From Sphingopyxis sp. FD7 (GTDB lineage Bacteria > Pseudomonadota > Alphaproteobacteria > Sphingomonadales > Sphingomonadaceae): 64,000 bases of DNA. This document shows, in pieces, positions 8,091-16,831 of the stretch. The stretch spans positions 2,356,001 through 2,420,000 of the forward strand of contig NZ_AP017898.1 of NCBI RefSeq assembly GCF_003609835.1. Reading direction: 5' to 3'. The translations under genes were made by a program, and so were the position numbers. Every line of letters starts with the position of its first letter. Position 1 is the stretch's first letter. The notes beneath the pieces are model-generated. The model made no database searches. It was not told the origin of the DNA and worked only from the letters and a program-made list of their open reading frames with translations.

Positions 8091-9301
8091 GCGCGCGCGC
8101 AGCCAGCCTCGACAGCGCGATCGTCGGCGAAGAGGACGACGGCATCCGGCTCGACCGCTGGTTCAAGCGCCATCGGCCGGGAACGCCGCACGCGCTGCTC
8201 GCACGCTGGGCACGATCGGGGCAGCTCATGCTCGACGGCAGGAAAGCCGATGTGTCGGACAGGATCGCGGCAGGGCAAAAGCTCGTGATGCCGGTCCCGC
8301 CCGTCGAGGCCGAGGCGCGCCCGGCGCGCAAGGGCCGCCCACTGACCGACGCCGACGTCGCGCTCGCCGAATCGATGCTGATCCACCGCGACGCGAGCGC
8401 CATCGTGCTCAACAAGCTGCCCGGCCTCGCAACGCAGGGGGGCACGAAGACCGAGCACCATGTCGACGGATTGCTCGACGCGCTCAAATATGACGCGCCG
8501 GTGCGCCCCAAGCTGGTCCACCGGCTCGACAAGGATACGTCGGGCGCGCTGCTGGTGGCGCGCACACCGCGCGCCGCGGCCTGGTTCGCCAAGAGCTTTT
8601 CGAACCGCAGCGCGAAAAAAACCTATTGGGCGATCGTCGTCGGCGTGCCCGACATCGCGCAGGGCGAGATCGACCTGCCGCTCGCCAAGCAGCCGGGGTC
8701 GGGCGGCGAGAAGATGCACGTCCACGACAGCGGGCTGGCCTCGAAGACGCGCTACCGGGTCATCGACCGCGCGGGCAATCGCGCCGCCTGGGTCGAATTG
8801 CAGCCGCTGACCGGACGCACCCACCAGCTACGCGTCCATATGGCGGCGATCGGCCACCCGATCGTCGGCGACGGCAAATATGGCGGCAAGGGCGCTTTCC
8901 TGACCGGGACGATCAGCCGCAAGCTGCACCTGCACAGCCGTCGGCTGCGCATCGACCATCCCGACGGCGGCGCGATCGACGTGAGCGCCGAGGCGCCCGA
9001 ACATTTCTCCGCGAGCCTCGACGCGCTCGGCTTCGACCCGCTGCTCGGCGAGGTCGGGATCGACGATGTCGCCAAGGGACCACCCAAAAAGGCCGTCGAA
9101 AAGGCAGCGGCGAAGGCGCATGCCAAGCAGATCCGCAAGGCGCGGCGCGGCGAACGGCGCGGGCGCACAGCGACGAGCAAGCCGACCGACCATGTCGGCA
9201 AACCGAAGCCCAAGGCCAAGGCGAAAAGGACGGCGAAGACAGGCAAGTCCGCCGCGAAAAAGCCGTCGCCGCGCTCCACGCGGCCGCGCGCGCGCAGTTG
9301 A
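8087..9301 (+). CDS. RluA-family 23S rRNA pseudouridine synthase with a basic tail
   Basis: The product has 404 residues: an N-terminal S4-like RNA-binding domain (about 18-65), then the RluA catalytic domain with 'HRLDKDTSG' (145-153, catalytic D148) and 'GRTHQLRVHM'. A Lys/Ala/Arg-rich tail of some 60 residues follows (about 345-404). RluC/RluD-type enzymes isomerise uridines of 23S rRNA; which site this one uses cannot be told from sequence. The tail probably adds RNA affinity (inference). Its start overlaps the crcB stop by 4 bp. Confidence 0.92.
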   Translation: MSARAASLDSAIVGEEDDGIRLDRWFKRHRPGTPHALLARWARSGQLMLDGRKADVSDRIAAGQKLVMPVPPVEAEARPARKGRPLTDADVALAESMLIHRDASAIVLNKLPGLATQGGTKTEHHVDGLLDALKYDAPVRPKLVHRLDKDTSGALLVARTPRAAAWFAKSFSNRSAKKTYWAIVVGVPDIAQGEIDLPLAKQPGSGGEKMHVHDSGLASKTRYRVIDRAGNRAAWVELQPLTGRTHQLRVHMAAIGHPIVGDGKYGGKGAFLTGTISRKLHLHSRRLRIDHPDGGAIDVSAEAPEHFSASLDALGFDPLLGEVGIDDVAKGPPKKAVEKAAAKAHAKQIRKARRGERRGRTATSKPTDHVGKPKPKAKAKRTAKTGKSAAKKPSPRSTRPRARS

Positions 9302-9332
9302 TGCCCCACCCCGGCGGCGATAGGGAGGGCGC

Positions 9333-9569
9333 ATGACCCCGAACGACGATGCTCTCGCCAAAAAACGCTTTTTCGCGCTGACGATCATGCGCCTGATGGG
9401 CGTCGCCTTCATCGCGATCGGTTTCATCCTCATCAGCGGCGGCCTTTCGCTCGCGGGGCAGCCGACCGATCGCTGGATCGGCGCAGCGATCGTGCTGGTC
9501 GGCGCGTTTGATTTCGCGGTGATGCCACTATTGCTGGCGCGCCGCTGGCGCTCGCCCAAAGGCTCGTGA
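9333..9569 (+). CDS. Small two-helix membrane protein of unknown function
   Basis: The product has 78 residues with a short charged N terminus and two hydrophobic stretches (about 18-39 and 50-68). GGGAGG lies 7-12 bp upstream of the ATG. It sits between the pseudouridine synthase and ATP12 genes and overlaps the ATP12 start by 4 bp (GTGA), so it is probably part of that transcription unit. I do not recognise a family. Confidence 0.7.
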   Translation: MTPNDDALAKKRFFALTIMRLMGVAFIAIGFILISGGLSLAGQPTDRWIGAAIVLVGAFDFAVMPLLLARRWRSPKGS

Positions 9570-10255
9570 AACGCTTCTGGAAAACGGTCGCCGTCGTCCC
9601 CGAGGGCGACGGTTGGGGCATCGCGCTCGACGGACGCCCGGTGCGCACGCCGCAGCGCGCGCCGCTGGCGGTGGCGAGCGCCGCGCTCGCCGACGCGATC
9701 GCCGACGAATGGCGCGCGGTGGGCGAGACGGTCGACCCCGTCGCGATGCCGATGACCGGGCTGACCAATGCCGCGATCGACCTGGCGGCGCCCGATGTCG
9801 CGGCTTTTGCGGCGCCGGTCGCGGCCTATGCGACGACCGACCTGCTTTGTTACCGCGACGCACGCGACGCGGCGTTGCAGGCCGAACAGGCCGCCGCGTG
9901 GAACCCGCTGCTGACGTGGGCCGAGGATCGCTATGGCGTCGAATTTGCGCTGGCGCAGGGCGTGCTGCCGGTCGACCAGCCCGCCGCAACCGTCGCGAGG
10001 TTGCAGGATGCCGTGCTCGCGCAGGACGCTTGGCGGATCACCGCGCTGACCCCGCTGGTGACGATCGGCGGCTCGCTCGTCGCGGGTCTTGCGTTGCTCG
10101 AAAACGCGTTCGACGCCGACGCCCTGTGGCGCGCGGTCAGCCTCGACGAGCTGTATCAGGAACGCCGCTGGGGCGCCGACGATGAAGCGCAAAAGGCGCG
10201 CGCGGCGAAGCGACGCGACTGGGACAATGCGGCGCGGTTTTTCAGGTTGCTTTAA
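9566..10255 (+). CDS. ATP12-family F1-ATPase assembly chaperone
   Basis: The product has 229 residues. 'RFWKTVAV', 'GWGIALDGRPVRTP', 'LADAIADEW' and 'MPMTGLTNAAID' are the recognisable ATP12 core, and the C-terminal 'LDELYQERRWGADDEA' motif is typical. In mitochondria and alphaproteobacteria the family binds the F1 alpha subunit during ATP synthase assembly. The start is GTG 9566, overlapping the preceding stop. A family A palindrome follows 90 bp downstream. Confidence 0.92.
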   Translation: MKRFWKTVAVVPEGDGWGIALDGRPVRTPQRAPLAVASAALADAIADEWRAVGETVDPVAMPMTGLTNAAIDLAAPDVAAFAAPVAAYATTDLLCYRDARDAALQAEQAAAWNPLLTWAEDRYGVEFALAQGVLPVDQPAATVARLQDAVLAQDAWRITALTPLVTIGGSLVAGLALLENAFDADALWRAVSLDELYQERRWGADDEAQKARAAKRRDWDNAARFFRLL

Positions 10256-10344
10256 TCCACCGTGTCATAAATCTGCACCGCCTCCCCGAGCGAAGACGAG
10301 GGGAGACGGATGATTCAGATTTCGCGCAATTTGCTCTAAACCAC

Positions 10345-10442
10345 CGTCATTGCGAGCGAAGCGAAACAATCTCCAGCCCTCGACCTCGCATAGGGCGGAC
10401 AGCTGGGGATTGCCGCGTCGCCTTCGGCTCCTCGCAATGACG
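10345..10442. repeat. Dispersed palindromic repeat, family A (GTCATTGCGAG type)
   Basis: The ends CGTCATTGCGAG (10345-10356) and CTCGCAATGACG (10431-10442) are perfect inverted copies. An inner dyad of the type caatctccag/ctggggattg lies between them. Related elements are at 18866-18930, 35033-35140 and 43585-43679, with a half copy at 28834-28864. It separates the convergent ATP12 and crotonase genes. Confidence 0.85.
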
Positions 10443-10449
10443 AAATCAA

Positions 10450-11253
10450 TCAATCCACAAAATTCGGCCTGCGCTTCTGCATGTGCGCCATCACCGCCTC
10501 GATCTGGTTCGGGGTGCGGATGACCTTGACCTGCTCGTCGCTTTCGGCCTGCAATATCTCGGCATCGCTTGCATGGCCCAGCATGTTGCACAGCCGCTTG
10601 GCGCCGCGGATCGCATGGGGGTTCTTGTCGGCAATGACTTCGGCCAGCTCCATCGCCCGGGCGAGCGGATCGTCGGACACATGCGTCGCAAAGCCGAGCA
10701 GCTTCGCCTCCGACCCGGTGAATTCGCGGTTGGTGTAGATCAGCTCGCGCAGCACATCGTCGGCGACCTGTGTGCGCCACAGCGCCATGCCCGCGACGTC
10801 GGGGACGAGCCCCCAGCGCATCTCCATGATCGCGATGCGCGTGTCGGGGTGGACGATGCGGATGTCGGCGGCGGCCATGATCTGGCTGCCCGCGCCAAAG
10901 GCGACGCCATGCACCGCGGCGATCACCGGCACCGGCAGTTCGCGCCAGCCCCACGCGGCATATTGGGCGTTGTTGGCGATGCCCCGCGTGCGGTCGGACA
11001 GGTTGCCGCCCGCGCTGCTCGCCCCCGGATCGCGATCGCCGCCAAGGCTCGACAGGTCGAGCCCGGCGCAAAAGGCGCGGCCTTCGCCCGACAGGACGAC
11101 GACACGCAGGCCCGCCGTGGCCTTGAGCTGGTCGATAGCTTGCGCCAGCGCTTCCCACATCGCCGCGTCGAGCGCGTTCATCTTGTCGGCACGGATCAGC
11201 CGGACGTCGGCGATGCCGCCCTCCAGCATGGTGATCGAAATCCGGTCTTTCAC
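10450..11253 (-). CDS. Enoyl-CoA hydratase/isomerase (crotonase family)
   Basis: The product has 267 residues with a crotonase fold: 'AFCAGLDLSSLGG' (first oxyanion-hole segment), 'AAVHGVAFGAGSQIMAAADIRI' (second oxyanion segment) and 'MRWGLVPD'. The usual catalytic glutamates are not obvious at both positions, so hydratase, isomerase or another crotonase activity are all possible. It is cytosolic. The next two genes upstream on the same strand (HCCA-isomerase-like and acyl-CoA synthetase) lie at 13 and 4 bp spacing, giving a three-gene fatty or aromatic acid catabolic unit. Confidence 0.88.
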   Translation of the reverse strand: MKDRISITMLEGGIADVRLIRADKMNALDAAMWEALAQAIDQLKATAGLRVVVLSGEGRAFCAGLDLSSLGGDRDPGASSAGGNLSDRTRGIANNAQYAAWGWRELPVPVIAAVHGVAFGAGSQIMAAADIRIVHPDTRIAIMEMRWGLVPDVAGMALWRTQVADDVLRELIYTNREFTGSEAKLLGFATHVSDDPLARAMELAEVIADKNPHAIRGAKRLCNMLGHASDAEILQAESDEQVKVIRTPNQIEAVMAHMQKRRPNFVD

Positions 11254-11266
11254 GCGAGCGTCCTTT

Positions 11267-11878
11267 TCAACGTTTCAAGGCGGCTTCGACGAGCGGAAGC
11301 TGGTCGTTGCCGAAATACATATCGTCGCTGTCGACGAAGATCGTCGGCGAACCATAGCCGCCGCGCGCGATGAGTTCATCGGTGTTCGCGCGCAGCCGCG
11401 CCTTCACCGCATCGCTGCCCGCCGCGGCGGCAAGCGCAGCGCCGTCCAGCCCCTCGGCATCGGCGAGAGCCGCGAGCACCGCGGGGTCGTCGAGATTTTC
11501 CTGCCGATCGAAATAGCTCGCAAAGGCGCCGCGCGCGAACCGCACGAGCGCGGCCTGATCCGCCTCGAGCGCGCAGCAGAAGCGCATCGCGGCGATGCTC
11601 TTCGCCGGATGCCACTGCGACGGAAAGTTCATCGGCACCCCGGCGAGCCGCGCCCAGTCCTTCAGCACCTTCCAGCCATGCTGGAGCCGCCGGTTGTCCA
11701 CCTGCTCGCGCGCCGCATAGACGGCCGGATTGACCGCATTGAACACGCCGCCGACGAGGATCGGGCGGTACACCGCGCTCGCGCCCGTGCGTTCGAGGAC
11801 GCCGGGCAGATTGTGGAACGCGAGGCAGGTCCAGGGCGAGGAAAGGTCGAAGAAAAACTCGACGCGCGCGGCGGTCAT
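11267..11878 (-). CDS. 2-hydroxychromene-2-carboxylate isomerase / DsbA-like (GST kappa) protein
   Basis: The product has 203 residues. The N-terminal 'VEFFFDLSSPWTCLAF' and C-terminal 'GGYGSPTIFVDSDDMYFGNDQL' are typical of the HCCA isomerase branch of the thioredoxin superfamily. The active-site 'SSPWTC' carries a serine in place of the DsbA cysteine pair, as expected for glutathione-dependent isomerases. The gene lies between the crotonase and acyl-CoA synthetase genes with very short spacers, which suggests a role in an acyl or aromatic degradation route. The substrate is unknown. Confidence 0.87.
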   Translation of the reverse strand: MTAARVEFFFDLSSPWTCLAFHNLPGVLERTGASAVYRPILVGGVFNAVNPAVYAAREQVDNRRLQHGWKVLKDWARLAGVPMNFPSQWHPAKSIAAMRFCCALEADQAALVRFARGAFASYFDRQENLDDPAVLAALADAEGLDGAALAAAAGSDAVKARLRANTDELIARGGYGSPTIFVDSDDMYFGNDQLPLVEAALKR

Positions 11879-11882
11879 CGGA

Positions 11883-13421
11883 TCAAGCCTCCGCCCCAGC
11901 CTTTTCCTTCCCCCAATATCGGTCGCGCAGCAGGCGCTTGTAGAGCTTGCCGGTGTCGTGGCGCGGCAAGGATTCGAGGAAGTCGATGCGGCGCGGAATC
12001 TTCACCCCCGACAATTTTTCGCGCGCATAGGCGATGAGTTCGTCGCGCAGCGCGTCGTCTGCCTCGGCCATGTCGGCGGGCTGGACGACCGCGATCACCT
12101 CTTCGCCCATTTCCTCGTGCGGGCCGCCGACCACGGCGACGTCGGCGACCTTGGGATGGGTGACGAGATGATTCTCGATTTCCTGCGGATAGATGTTCAC
12201 GCCGCCCGAAATGATCATGAAGCTCTTGCGGTCGGTGAGGTAGAGAAAGCCCTCCTCGTCGAGCCGCCCGACGTCGCCGAGCGTCGACCAGCCCTTTGAA
12301 TTGCGGCTCGACGCGGTTTTTTCGTCGTCGCCATGATATTCAAAGACATTGTCGCTCTCGAAAAAGACCGTGCCTTCCTCGTTCGGGCCAAGCTCGGTTT
12401 CATTGTCCTCGCCCATGATATGCACCGTGCCGAGGATCGGTCGCCCGACGCTGCCCTTGTGCGTCAGCCAGTCGGCGCTGGAGATGAAGGTCATGCCATT
12501 GCCTTCGGACCCGGCGTAATATTCATACAGGACCGGCCCCCACCAGTCGATCATCGCCTGTTTGACCGGCACCGGGCACGGCGCCGCGGCGTGGATCGCG
12601 ACCTTCAATGACGAGGTGTCGTAGCGGCGCCGCACCTCGTCCGGCAATTTCAGCATCCGCACGAAATGCGTCGGCACCCACTGGCTGCTGTTGACCCGAT
12701 ATTTTTCGATATGCGCGAGCGCCGCTTCGGGATCGAACTTCTTCATCAGGACGACGGTGCCGCCGAGCCGGTGGATCGTCATCGACCAGCGCAGCGGCGC
12801 GGCATGATAGAGCGGCGCGGGCGACAGATAGATGCTGTCCGCATTGATCTGAAACACCGCCGAGGCGAGCATGACGAGGCTGTTCACGGCGTCGATGGCG
12901 GGATCGTCGGGCAGCGGCACGCGCACGCCCTTGGGCCGCCCGGTGGTGCCCGACGAATAGAGCATGTCGACCCCCGCGCGCTCGTCCGCCACCCGCGTCG
13001 CGGGCATCGCGGCAACGGCGTCCTCCCAGCTTTCATAGCCGGGGATATCGCCGCCCATCGCGAAGCGCTTGATGTCGGTCGTCAGCCGCTGCGCGGCGTC
13101 CGCGAGACTGGCCGAAACGATCAGGATCCGCGCGCCCGAATTGTCCAGGATATAGTCGGTTTCGTCCTGCGTCAGCCGCGACGAGATGCAGACGTAACGC
13201 AGCCCCGCGCGCTGCGCCCCCCAGGTCAGGCCATAATAATGCGGCGTGTTGTCGAGCATGAAGGCGACGACATCCTCGTGCCCCAGCCCATGCGCGCGGA
13301 ACAGTTGCGCGGCGCGGTTCGACGCGGCGTCGAGTTCGCCATAGCTGATCGCCTCGCCCGTCTCCGCGACGATGATCGCGGCCTTGTCGGGATTGCTACG
13401 CGCGTGGACTGAGGGGTGCAT
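11883..13421 (-). CDS. Acyl-CoA synthetase / AMP-dependent ligase
   Basis: The product has 512 residues of the ANL superfamily. The P-loop 'YSSGTTGRPKG' (155-165), 'YEYYAGSEGNG' (A5 region), 'TLGDVGRLDEEGFLYLTDR' (A7-A8 hinge) and 'HDTGKLYKR' (A10 lysine) are all present, so adenylation and thioesterification should be intact. The substrate cannot be read from sequence; the neighbours suggest a medium/long-chain or aromatic acid. It is first in the minus-strand unit with the isomerase and crotonase genes, and divergent from a second acyl-CoA synthetase across 205 bp. Confidence 0.92.
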   Translation of the reverse strand: MHPSVHARSNPDKAAIIVAETGEAISYGELDAASNRAAQLFRAHGLGHEDVVAFMLDNTPHYYGLTWGAQRAGLRYVCISSRLTQDETDYILDNSGARILIVSASLADAAQRLTTDIKRFAMGGDIPGYESWEDAVAAMPATRVADERAGVDMLYSSGTTGRPKGVRVPLPDDPAIDAVNSLVMLASAVFQINADSIYLSPAPLYHAAPLRWSMTIHRLGGTVVLMKKFDPEAALAHIEKYRVNSSQWVPTHFVRMLKLPDEVRRRYDTSSLKVAIHAAAPCPVPVKQAMIDWWGPVLYEYYAGSEGNGMTFISSADWLTHKGSVGRPILGTVHIMGEDNETELGPNEEGTVFFESDNVFEYHGDDEKTASSRNSKGWSTLGDVGRLDEEGFLYLTDRKSFMIISGGVNIYPQEIENHLVTHPKVADVAVVGGPHEEMGEEVIAVVQPADMAEADDALRDELIAYAREKLSGVKIPRRIDFLESLPRHDTGKLYKRLLRDRYWGKEKAGAEA

Positions 13422-13470
13422 CGGGCATCATCTCCGGGAATCGTTCGTTTCTTTATGTCGAAGATGAGTA

Positions 13471-13604
13471 GCAAGCTGAAACTTTTGGTCAAGCAAGCTG
13501 CAAGGCGTGACAGGTTGCGATACGCCGGCGCGCCTCGATCGCAGGGCAGTTCCCGCCGCACTCCCGGCCAGGCGCGTGAAAGGCGGCGGCATTGCACCGC
13601 CTTT
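13471..13604. promoter_or_regulatory. Candidate control region between divergent acyl-CoA synthetase genes
   Basis: GCAAGCTG occurs at 13471-13478 and again at 13493-13500 (22 bp apart, about two helical turns). An 8-bp perfect stem (13579-13586 with 13597-13604, AAAGGCGG/CCGCCTTT) lies just upstream of the plus-strand start. The direct repeat could bind a dimeric regulator serving both genes; no regulator gene is adjacent. This is pattern evidence only. Confidence 0.3.
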
Positions 13605-13626
13605 CGGCTGTGCTAACGCTTGGGCC

Positions 13627-15159
13627 ATGACCAGTATCGAGATGCTTGACGGCGACTTCGCCACCCTGCCCGACCTTGTCCGCGCCCATGCCGCGGAACG
13701 CCCCGATGCCGTAGCGGCGGCCGATGCCGAGCGGCGGCTCAGCTGGTCCGAACTGGATCAATTGACCGACCGAATCGCCGCGCGGTTGCAGCAGGATGGA
13801 TTCGTCAAAGGCGACCGCACAGCGATTGCGGGCCTGAACAGCGTCGAGCAGATGGCGATCATCCTCGGCACGCTGCGCGCGGGCGGAGTAGCGGGGTTGA
13901 TCACCAACAGCGCGACGGGCGAACAGATGGCGGCGATGATCGCCGACACCGGCGCGCGTCACCTTTTCCTCGACGCCGCGGCGCAGGCGAGCCTTAAAGG
14001 GCAGGACATCGCCGCAAGCGAGGTGATCGCGATGGACGGCAGCGACGCGGGGACGCCGCTGGCCGACTGGATCGCCCCCGCAGCCGCCGCGCCGCACCCC
14101 GTCGCGATCGGCCCCGACGACGGGTTCAATATCATCTATTCGTCGGGCACGACGGGCACGCCCAAGGGCATTATTCACAGCCATGCGATGCGCTGGCAGC
14201 ATATCCAGCGCGGCGCCCCTGCCTATGGCCCGAACGCGGTGACGATCCTGTCGACCCCGCTCTATTCGAACACGACGATGGCGAGCTTCATGCCGACGGT
14301 CGGGTCGGGCGGGCGGGTCGTGCTGATGAAAAAGTTTGACGCGCGCGCTTTCCTCGAACTCGCGCAGCGCGAGCGCGCGACCAACTGCATGCTCGTGCCG
14401 GTGCAATATCGCCGCATCATGGCGCTCGACGATTTCGACCGCTTCGACCTGTCGAGCTTTGTGATGAAATACTGCACCTCGGCGCCCTTCCCCGCCGCGC
14501 TCAAGGCCGATGTGCTGAAACGCTGGCCGGGCGGCCTCGTCGAAATCTATGGCATGACCGAGGGCGGCGCCGCATTCATCCTCGAAGCGCATCAATTTCC
14601 CGACAAGCTGCACACCGTCGGCAAGCCCGCGCCCGGCCATATTGCCAAGGTGATCGACGAGGAGGGCAAGGAACTGCCGCCAGGGTCGGTGGGCGAGATC
14701 GTCGGCCGCAGCCCCGCGATGATGACCGGATACAACAACCGCCCCGAAGCGACGAAGGCGATGCACTGGTACGACAGCGAGGGAAATCTCTTCTATCGCC
14801 ACGGCGACATCGGCCGCATCGACGAGGACGGGTTTCTGACGCTGATGGACCGCGCGAAGGACATGATCATTTCGGGCGGGTTCAACATCTTTCCGAGCGA
14901 CCTTGAGGCGATCCTGCTCGCCGACGAGCGCGTCGTCGAGGCGGCGGTTGTCGGGATGCCGAGCGAGGAATGGGGCGAAACCCCGGTCGCCTTCGTCGTG
15001 CTGAAACCCGGCGCCGATGCCGAAAGCGTGCGCGAGACCTGCAACGCCAAGGTCGGCAAGACGCAGCGGCTCAGCGCGATCAGGCAAGTCGACGAACTGC
15101 CGCGCAGTCCCATCGGCAAGGTGCTGAAACGCGAACTGCGCGACGCGCATAGCGGGTAG
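13627..15159 (+). CDS. Second acyl-CoA synthetase / AMP-dependent ligase
   Basis: The product has 510 residues and a complete ANL motif set: 'YSSGTTGTPKG' (171-181), 'EIYGMTEGGA', 'GDIGRIDEDGFLTLMDRAKDMI' and 'SPIGKVLKREL' (A10 lysine). Sequence outside the motifs differs clearly from the divergent synthetase, so this is not a recent duplication. I chose ATG 13627; the in-frame region upstream contains a hairpin and looks non-coding. The shared 205-bp upstream region holds a direct repeat that may be a common operator. Confidence 0.9.
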   Translation: MTSIEMLDGDFATLPDLVRAHAAERPDAVAAADAERRLSWSELDQLTDRIAARLQQDGFVKGDRTAIAGLNSVEQMAIILGTLRAGGVAGLITNSATGEQMAAMIADTGARHLFLDAAAQASLKGQDIAASEVIAMDGSDAGTPLADWIAPAAAAPHPVAIGPDDGFNIIYSSGTTGTPKGIIHSHAMRWQHIQRGAPAYGPNAVTILSTPLYSNTTMASFMPTVGSGGRVVLMKKFDARAFLELAQRERATNCMLVPVQYRRIMALDDFDRFDLSSFVMKYCTSAPFPAALKADVLKRWPGGLVEIYGMTEGGAAFILEAHQFPDKLHTVGKPAPGHIAKVIDEEGKELPPGSVGEIVGRSPAMMTGYNNRPEATKAMHWYDSEGNLFYRHGDIGRIDEDGFLTLMDRAKDMIISGGFNIFPSDLEAILLADERVVEAAVVGMPSEEWGETPVAFVVLKPGADAESVRETCNAKVGKTQRLSAIRQVDELPRSPIGKVLKRELRDAHSG

Positions 15160-15218
15160 CTGAAGGAGCGGGCCGGTCGAGGTTGCGGCCGGTTTCGGGC
15201 GGAAGCGGCCATAAAAAG

Positions 15219-15251
15219 CCCTCTCCCCTTGGGAGAGGGTTGGGTGAGGGT
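15219..15251. repeat. Dispersed palindrome, family D (CCCTCTCCCC type)
   Basis: A perfect inverted repeat CCCTCTCCC...GGGAGAGGG is followed by ttgggtgaggg. Longer relatives lie at 24427-24557, 28186-28323, 30924-31112 and 41863-42036. This copy lies downstream of the plus-strand acyl-CoA synthetase gene and could help end its transcript. Confidence 0.75.
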
Positions 15252-15305
15252 GTCCAAGGCTATTGGTCGCGCTCGACGCCCGACCCCCACCCCAAAGCCG
15301 TCATC

Positions 15306-15548
15306 TCAACGCCAGCGCCAGCCGCCTTCGGTTCGCGCGCGATAGAGCGGCAGGGGCGCCAGCCCCGCGAGGATGACGGCAAGGGTCAGCGCGACGGGTT
15401 GCGCGCGCAGCAACAGCGCAACGCCGGTGATGAGCGCGATATGCGCCGCCAGCATCGCCCAGCCCTGCCACGCGATCGGCAGGCCGGTGCCATAACCGCG
15501 CCGCTTCGCGCGGAACCAGGGGCGGTTGTCCAGAAACAGGTGCAGCAT
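15306..15548 (-). CDS. Small two-helix membrane protein, last gene of the SPFH operon
   Basis: The product has 80 residues. AGGAG sits at good spacing before the ATG at 15548. A basic N-terminal stretch ('WFRAKRRGYGTGLP') is followed by two hydrophobic segments (about 29-45 and 50-65) and a basic tail. I do not recognise a family. It lies 37 bp after the RHH gene in the unit led by the SPFH gene, so a membrane-associated role next to SPFH is the best guess. Confidence 0.65.
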   Translation of the reverse strand: MLHLFLDNRPWFRAKRRGYGTGLPIAWQGWAMLAAHIALITGVALLLRAQPVALTLAVILAGLAPLPLYRARTEGGWRWR

Positions 15549-15585
15549 GTCGAAACTCCTTTTGTGATTGCGCGCAATCGCCGGA

Positions 15586-15795
15586 TCAGTCCTGCGCATC
15601 GGTCTTCGGCGGGCGGCCACGGCGCGGCGGCGTGGGCGGTTTCACCGGCACACCGCGGCGCGCGAGCGCTTCGCGCAGCAGCACCTCGATCTCGGCATTG
15701 GCGCTGCGCAGCTCGGCCGCCGCCATCCGCTCGACCGCGGCGTAGAGCGCGGGATCGAGGCGAAGGGCAAAGGCTTTTTTGGCAGAACCGGGCAT
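15586..15795 (-). CDS. Arc-like ribbon-helix-helix DNA-binding protein
   Basis: The product has 69 residues. 'KAFALRLDPALYAAVERMAAAELRS' and the following 'IEVLLREALARRG' form a ribbon-helix-helix (about 6-48), with a basic 'RRGRPPK' AT-hook-like tail. It lies between the SPFH gene (109 bp upstream, gap filled by a family B palindrome) and a small membrane protein gene. No toxin gene is adjacent, so I read it as a regulator rather than an antitoxin. The AT-rich dyad upstream of the SPFH gene is a candidate target. Confidence 0.75.
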   Translation of the reverse strand: MPGSAKKAFALRLDPALYAAVERMAAAELRSANAEIEVLLREALARRGVPVKPPTPPRRGRPPKTDAQD

Positions 15796-15813
15796 TATGA
15801 AGGAACCTCACTT

Positions 15814-15895
15814 CCCGTTCGCATCGAGCGACGTCGAGATGCCGGGCGGTCGTGTGCCTATGATGGGTGTCTCGACGTCGCTCGGCACGAACGGG
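15814..15895. repeat. Dispersed palindromic repeat, family B (CGTTCGCATCGAGCGA type)
   Basis: The outer arms CCCGTTCG (15814-15821) and CGAACGGG (15888-15895) pair perfectly, with inner arms 'gagcgacgtcgagatgcc' and 'gtgtctcgacgtcgctcg'. Family members are at 25846-25923, 37522-37605 and 45256-45383. It fills the gap between the SPFH and RHH genes inside one probable transcript, where it would form a strong RNA hairpin. Confidence 0.85.
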
Positions 15896-15904
15896 ATTCT
15901 TGCG

Positions 15905-16807
15905 TCAGTAAAGCGAGCCGGCGTTGACGACGGGCTGCGTATCGCGTTCGCCGCACAGCACGACCATCAGGTTCGACACCATCGCCGCCTTGCGCTCGTC
16001 GTCGAGGTCGACGACCTTTTTGTCCGACAGGTGCTGGAGCGCCATTTCAACCATCGTCACCGCGCCCTCAACCAGCTTCTTGCGCGCGGCGATCACCGCC
16101 TCGGCCTGCTGGCGGCGGAGCATCGCCCCCGCAATCTCGGGCGCATAGGCGAGGTGGGTGAGACCGCATTCGTCGACGGTGATGCCCGCGACGGTGAGCC
16201 GCTCGATCAGCGCCTTGCGCAGTTCGGCGCCGACCTCTTCATGGTTACCGCGCAGCGTGACCTCCTGATGCTCGATGTCGTCATAGGGGTAGCGCGAGCC
16301 GATCGAGCGCACCGCGGCCTCGATCTGCGCCATCACAAACTCCTTGTAATCGTCGACGTCGAACAGCGCCTGCGCGGTGTCGGTGACGCGCCACACGACC
16401 TGCGCCGCCATCTCGATCGGGTTGCCGCGCAGGTCGTTGACCTTGATCTTGTCCGAAATGACATTGTTCGCGCGCACCGCGATCTTCTTGCGCGTCAGCC
16501 AGGGCAGCACCCAGCGCAGCCCCTCCTGCCGGTCGGTGCCCTTATAGGCGCCGAACAGCTGGATCGCCGCGGCTTCATTGGGGTTGATGAGGTAAAAGCC
16601 GCAGAGGATGAGCGTGCCGATCACCGCTGCGGTGGCCGCGACGATCCATTTCCACGCGCTCATCACATCGGCGTTGGCGTTGGTGATCGCCGCCCAGGCG
16701 GCGACGCCCAGCAGCACCAGCCATATGAACAGCATCAAATAGCCGCTTTGCGTATTGGCGCGCGTTTCGCGGCTGCGATTCAGCGCGGGTGCCCCACTCT
16801 CGACCAT
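15905..16807 (-). CDS. SPFH-domain (stomatin/prohibitin-like) membrane protein
   Basis: The product has 300 residues. Two hydrophobic segments (about 22-41 and 52-73) are followed by an SPFH domain starting at '[17 protein letters not shown]', with '[24 protein letters not shown]' and a helical C-terminal part rich in Arg/Ala. SPFH proteins oligomerise on membranes and organise or protect membrane complexes and proteases. No NfeD partner is adjacent; instead an RHH regulator and a small membrane protein gene follow. GGAGGG precedes the ATG, and the short leader holds an AT-rich dyad. Confidence 0.9.
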   Translation of the reverse strand: MVESGAPALNRSRETRANTQSGYLMLFIWLVLLGVAAWAAITNANADVMSAWKWIVAATAAVIGTLILCGFYLINPNEAAAIQLFGAYKGTDRQEGLRWVLPWLTRKKIAVRANNVISDKIKVNDLRGNPIEMAAQVVWRVTDTAQALFDVDDYKEFVMAQIEAAVRSIGSRYPYDDIEHQEVTLRGNHEEVGAELRKALIERLTVAGITVDECGLTHLAYAPEIAGAMLRRQQAEAVIAARKKLVEGAVTMVEMALQHLSDKKVVDLDDERKAAMVSNLMVVLCGERDTQPVVNAGSLY

Positions 16808-16831
16808 AAAACCCTCCGAGTCGACATAAAG

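Noticed and set aside
15586-15795. Arc-like RHH protein as antitoxin of a toxin-antitoxin pair
   Set aside because: The following gene encodes an 80-residue two-helix membrane protein without known toxin motifs, and the RHH gene belongs to the SPFH unit; a plain regulator is simpler.
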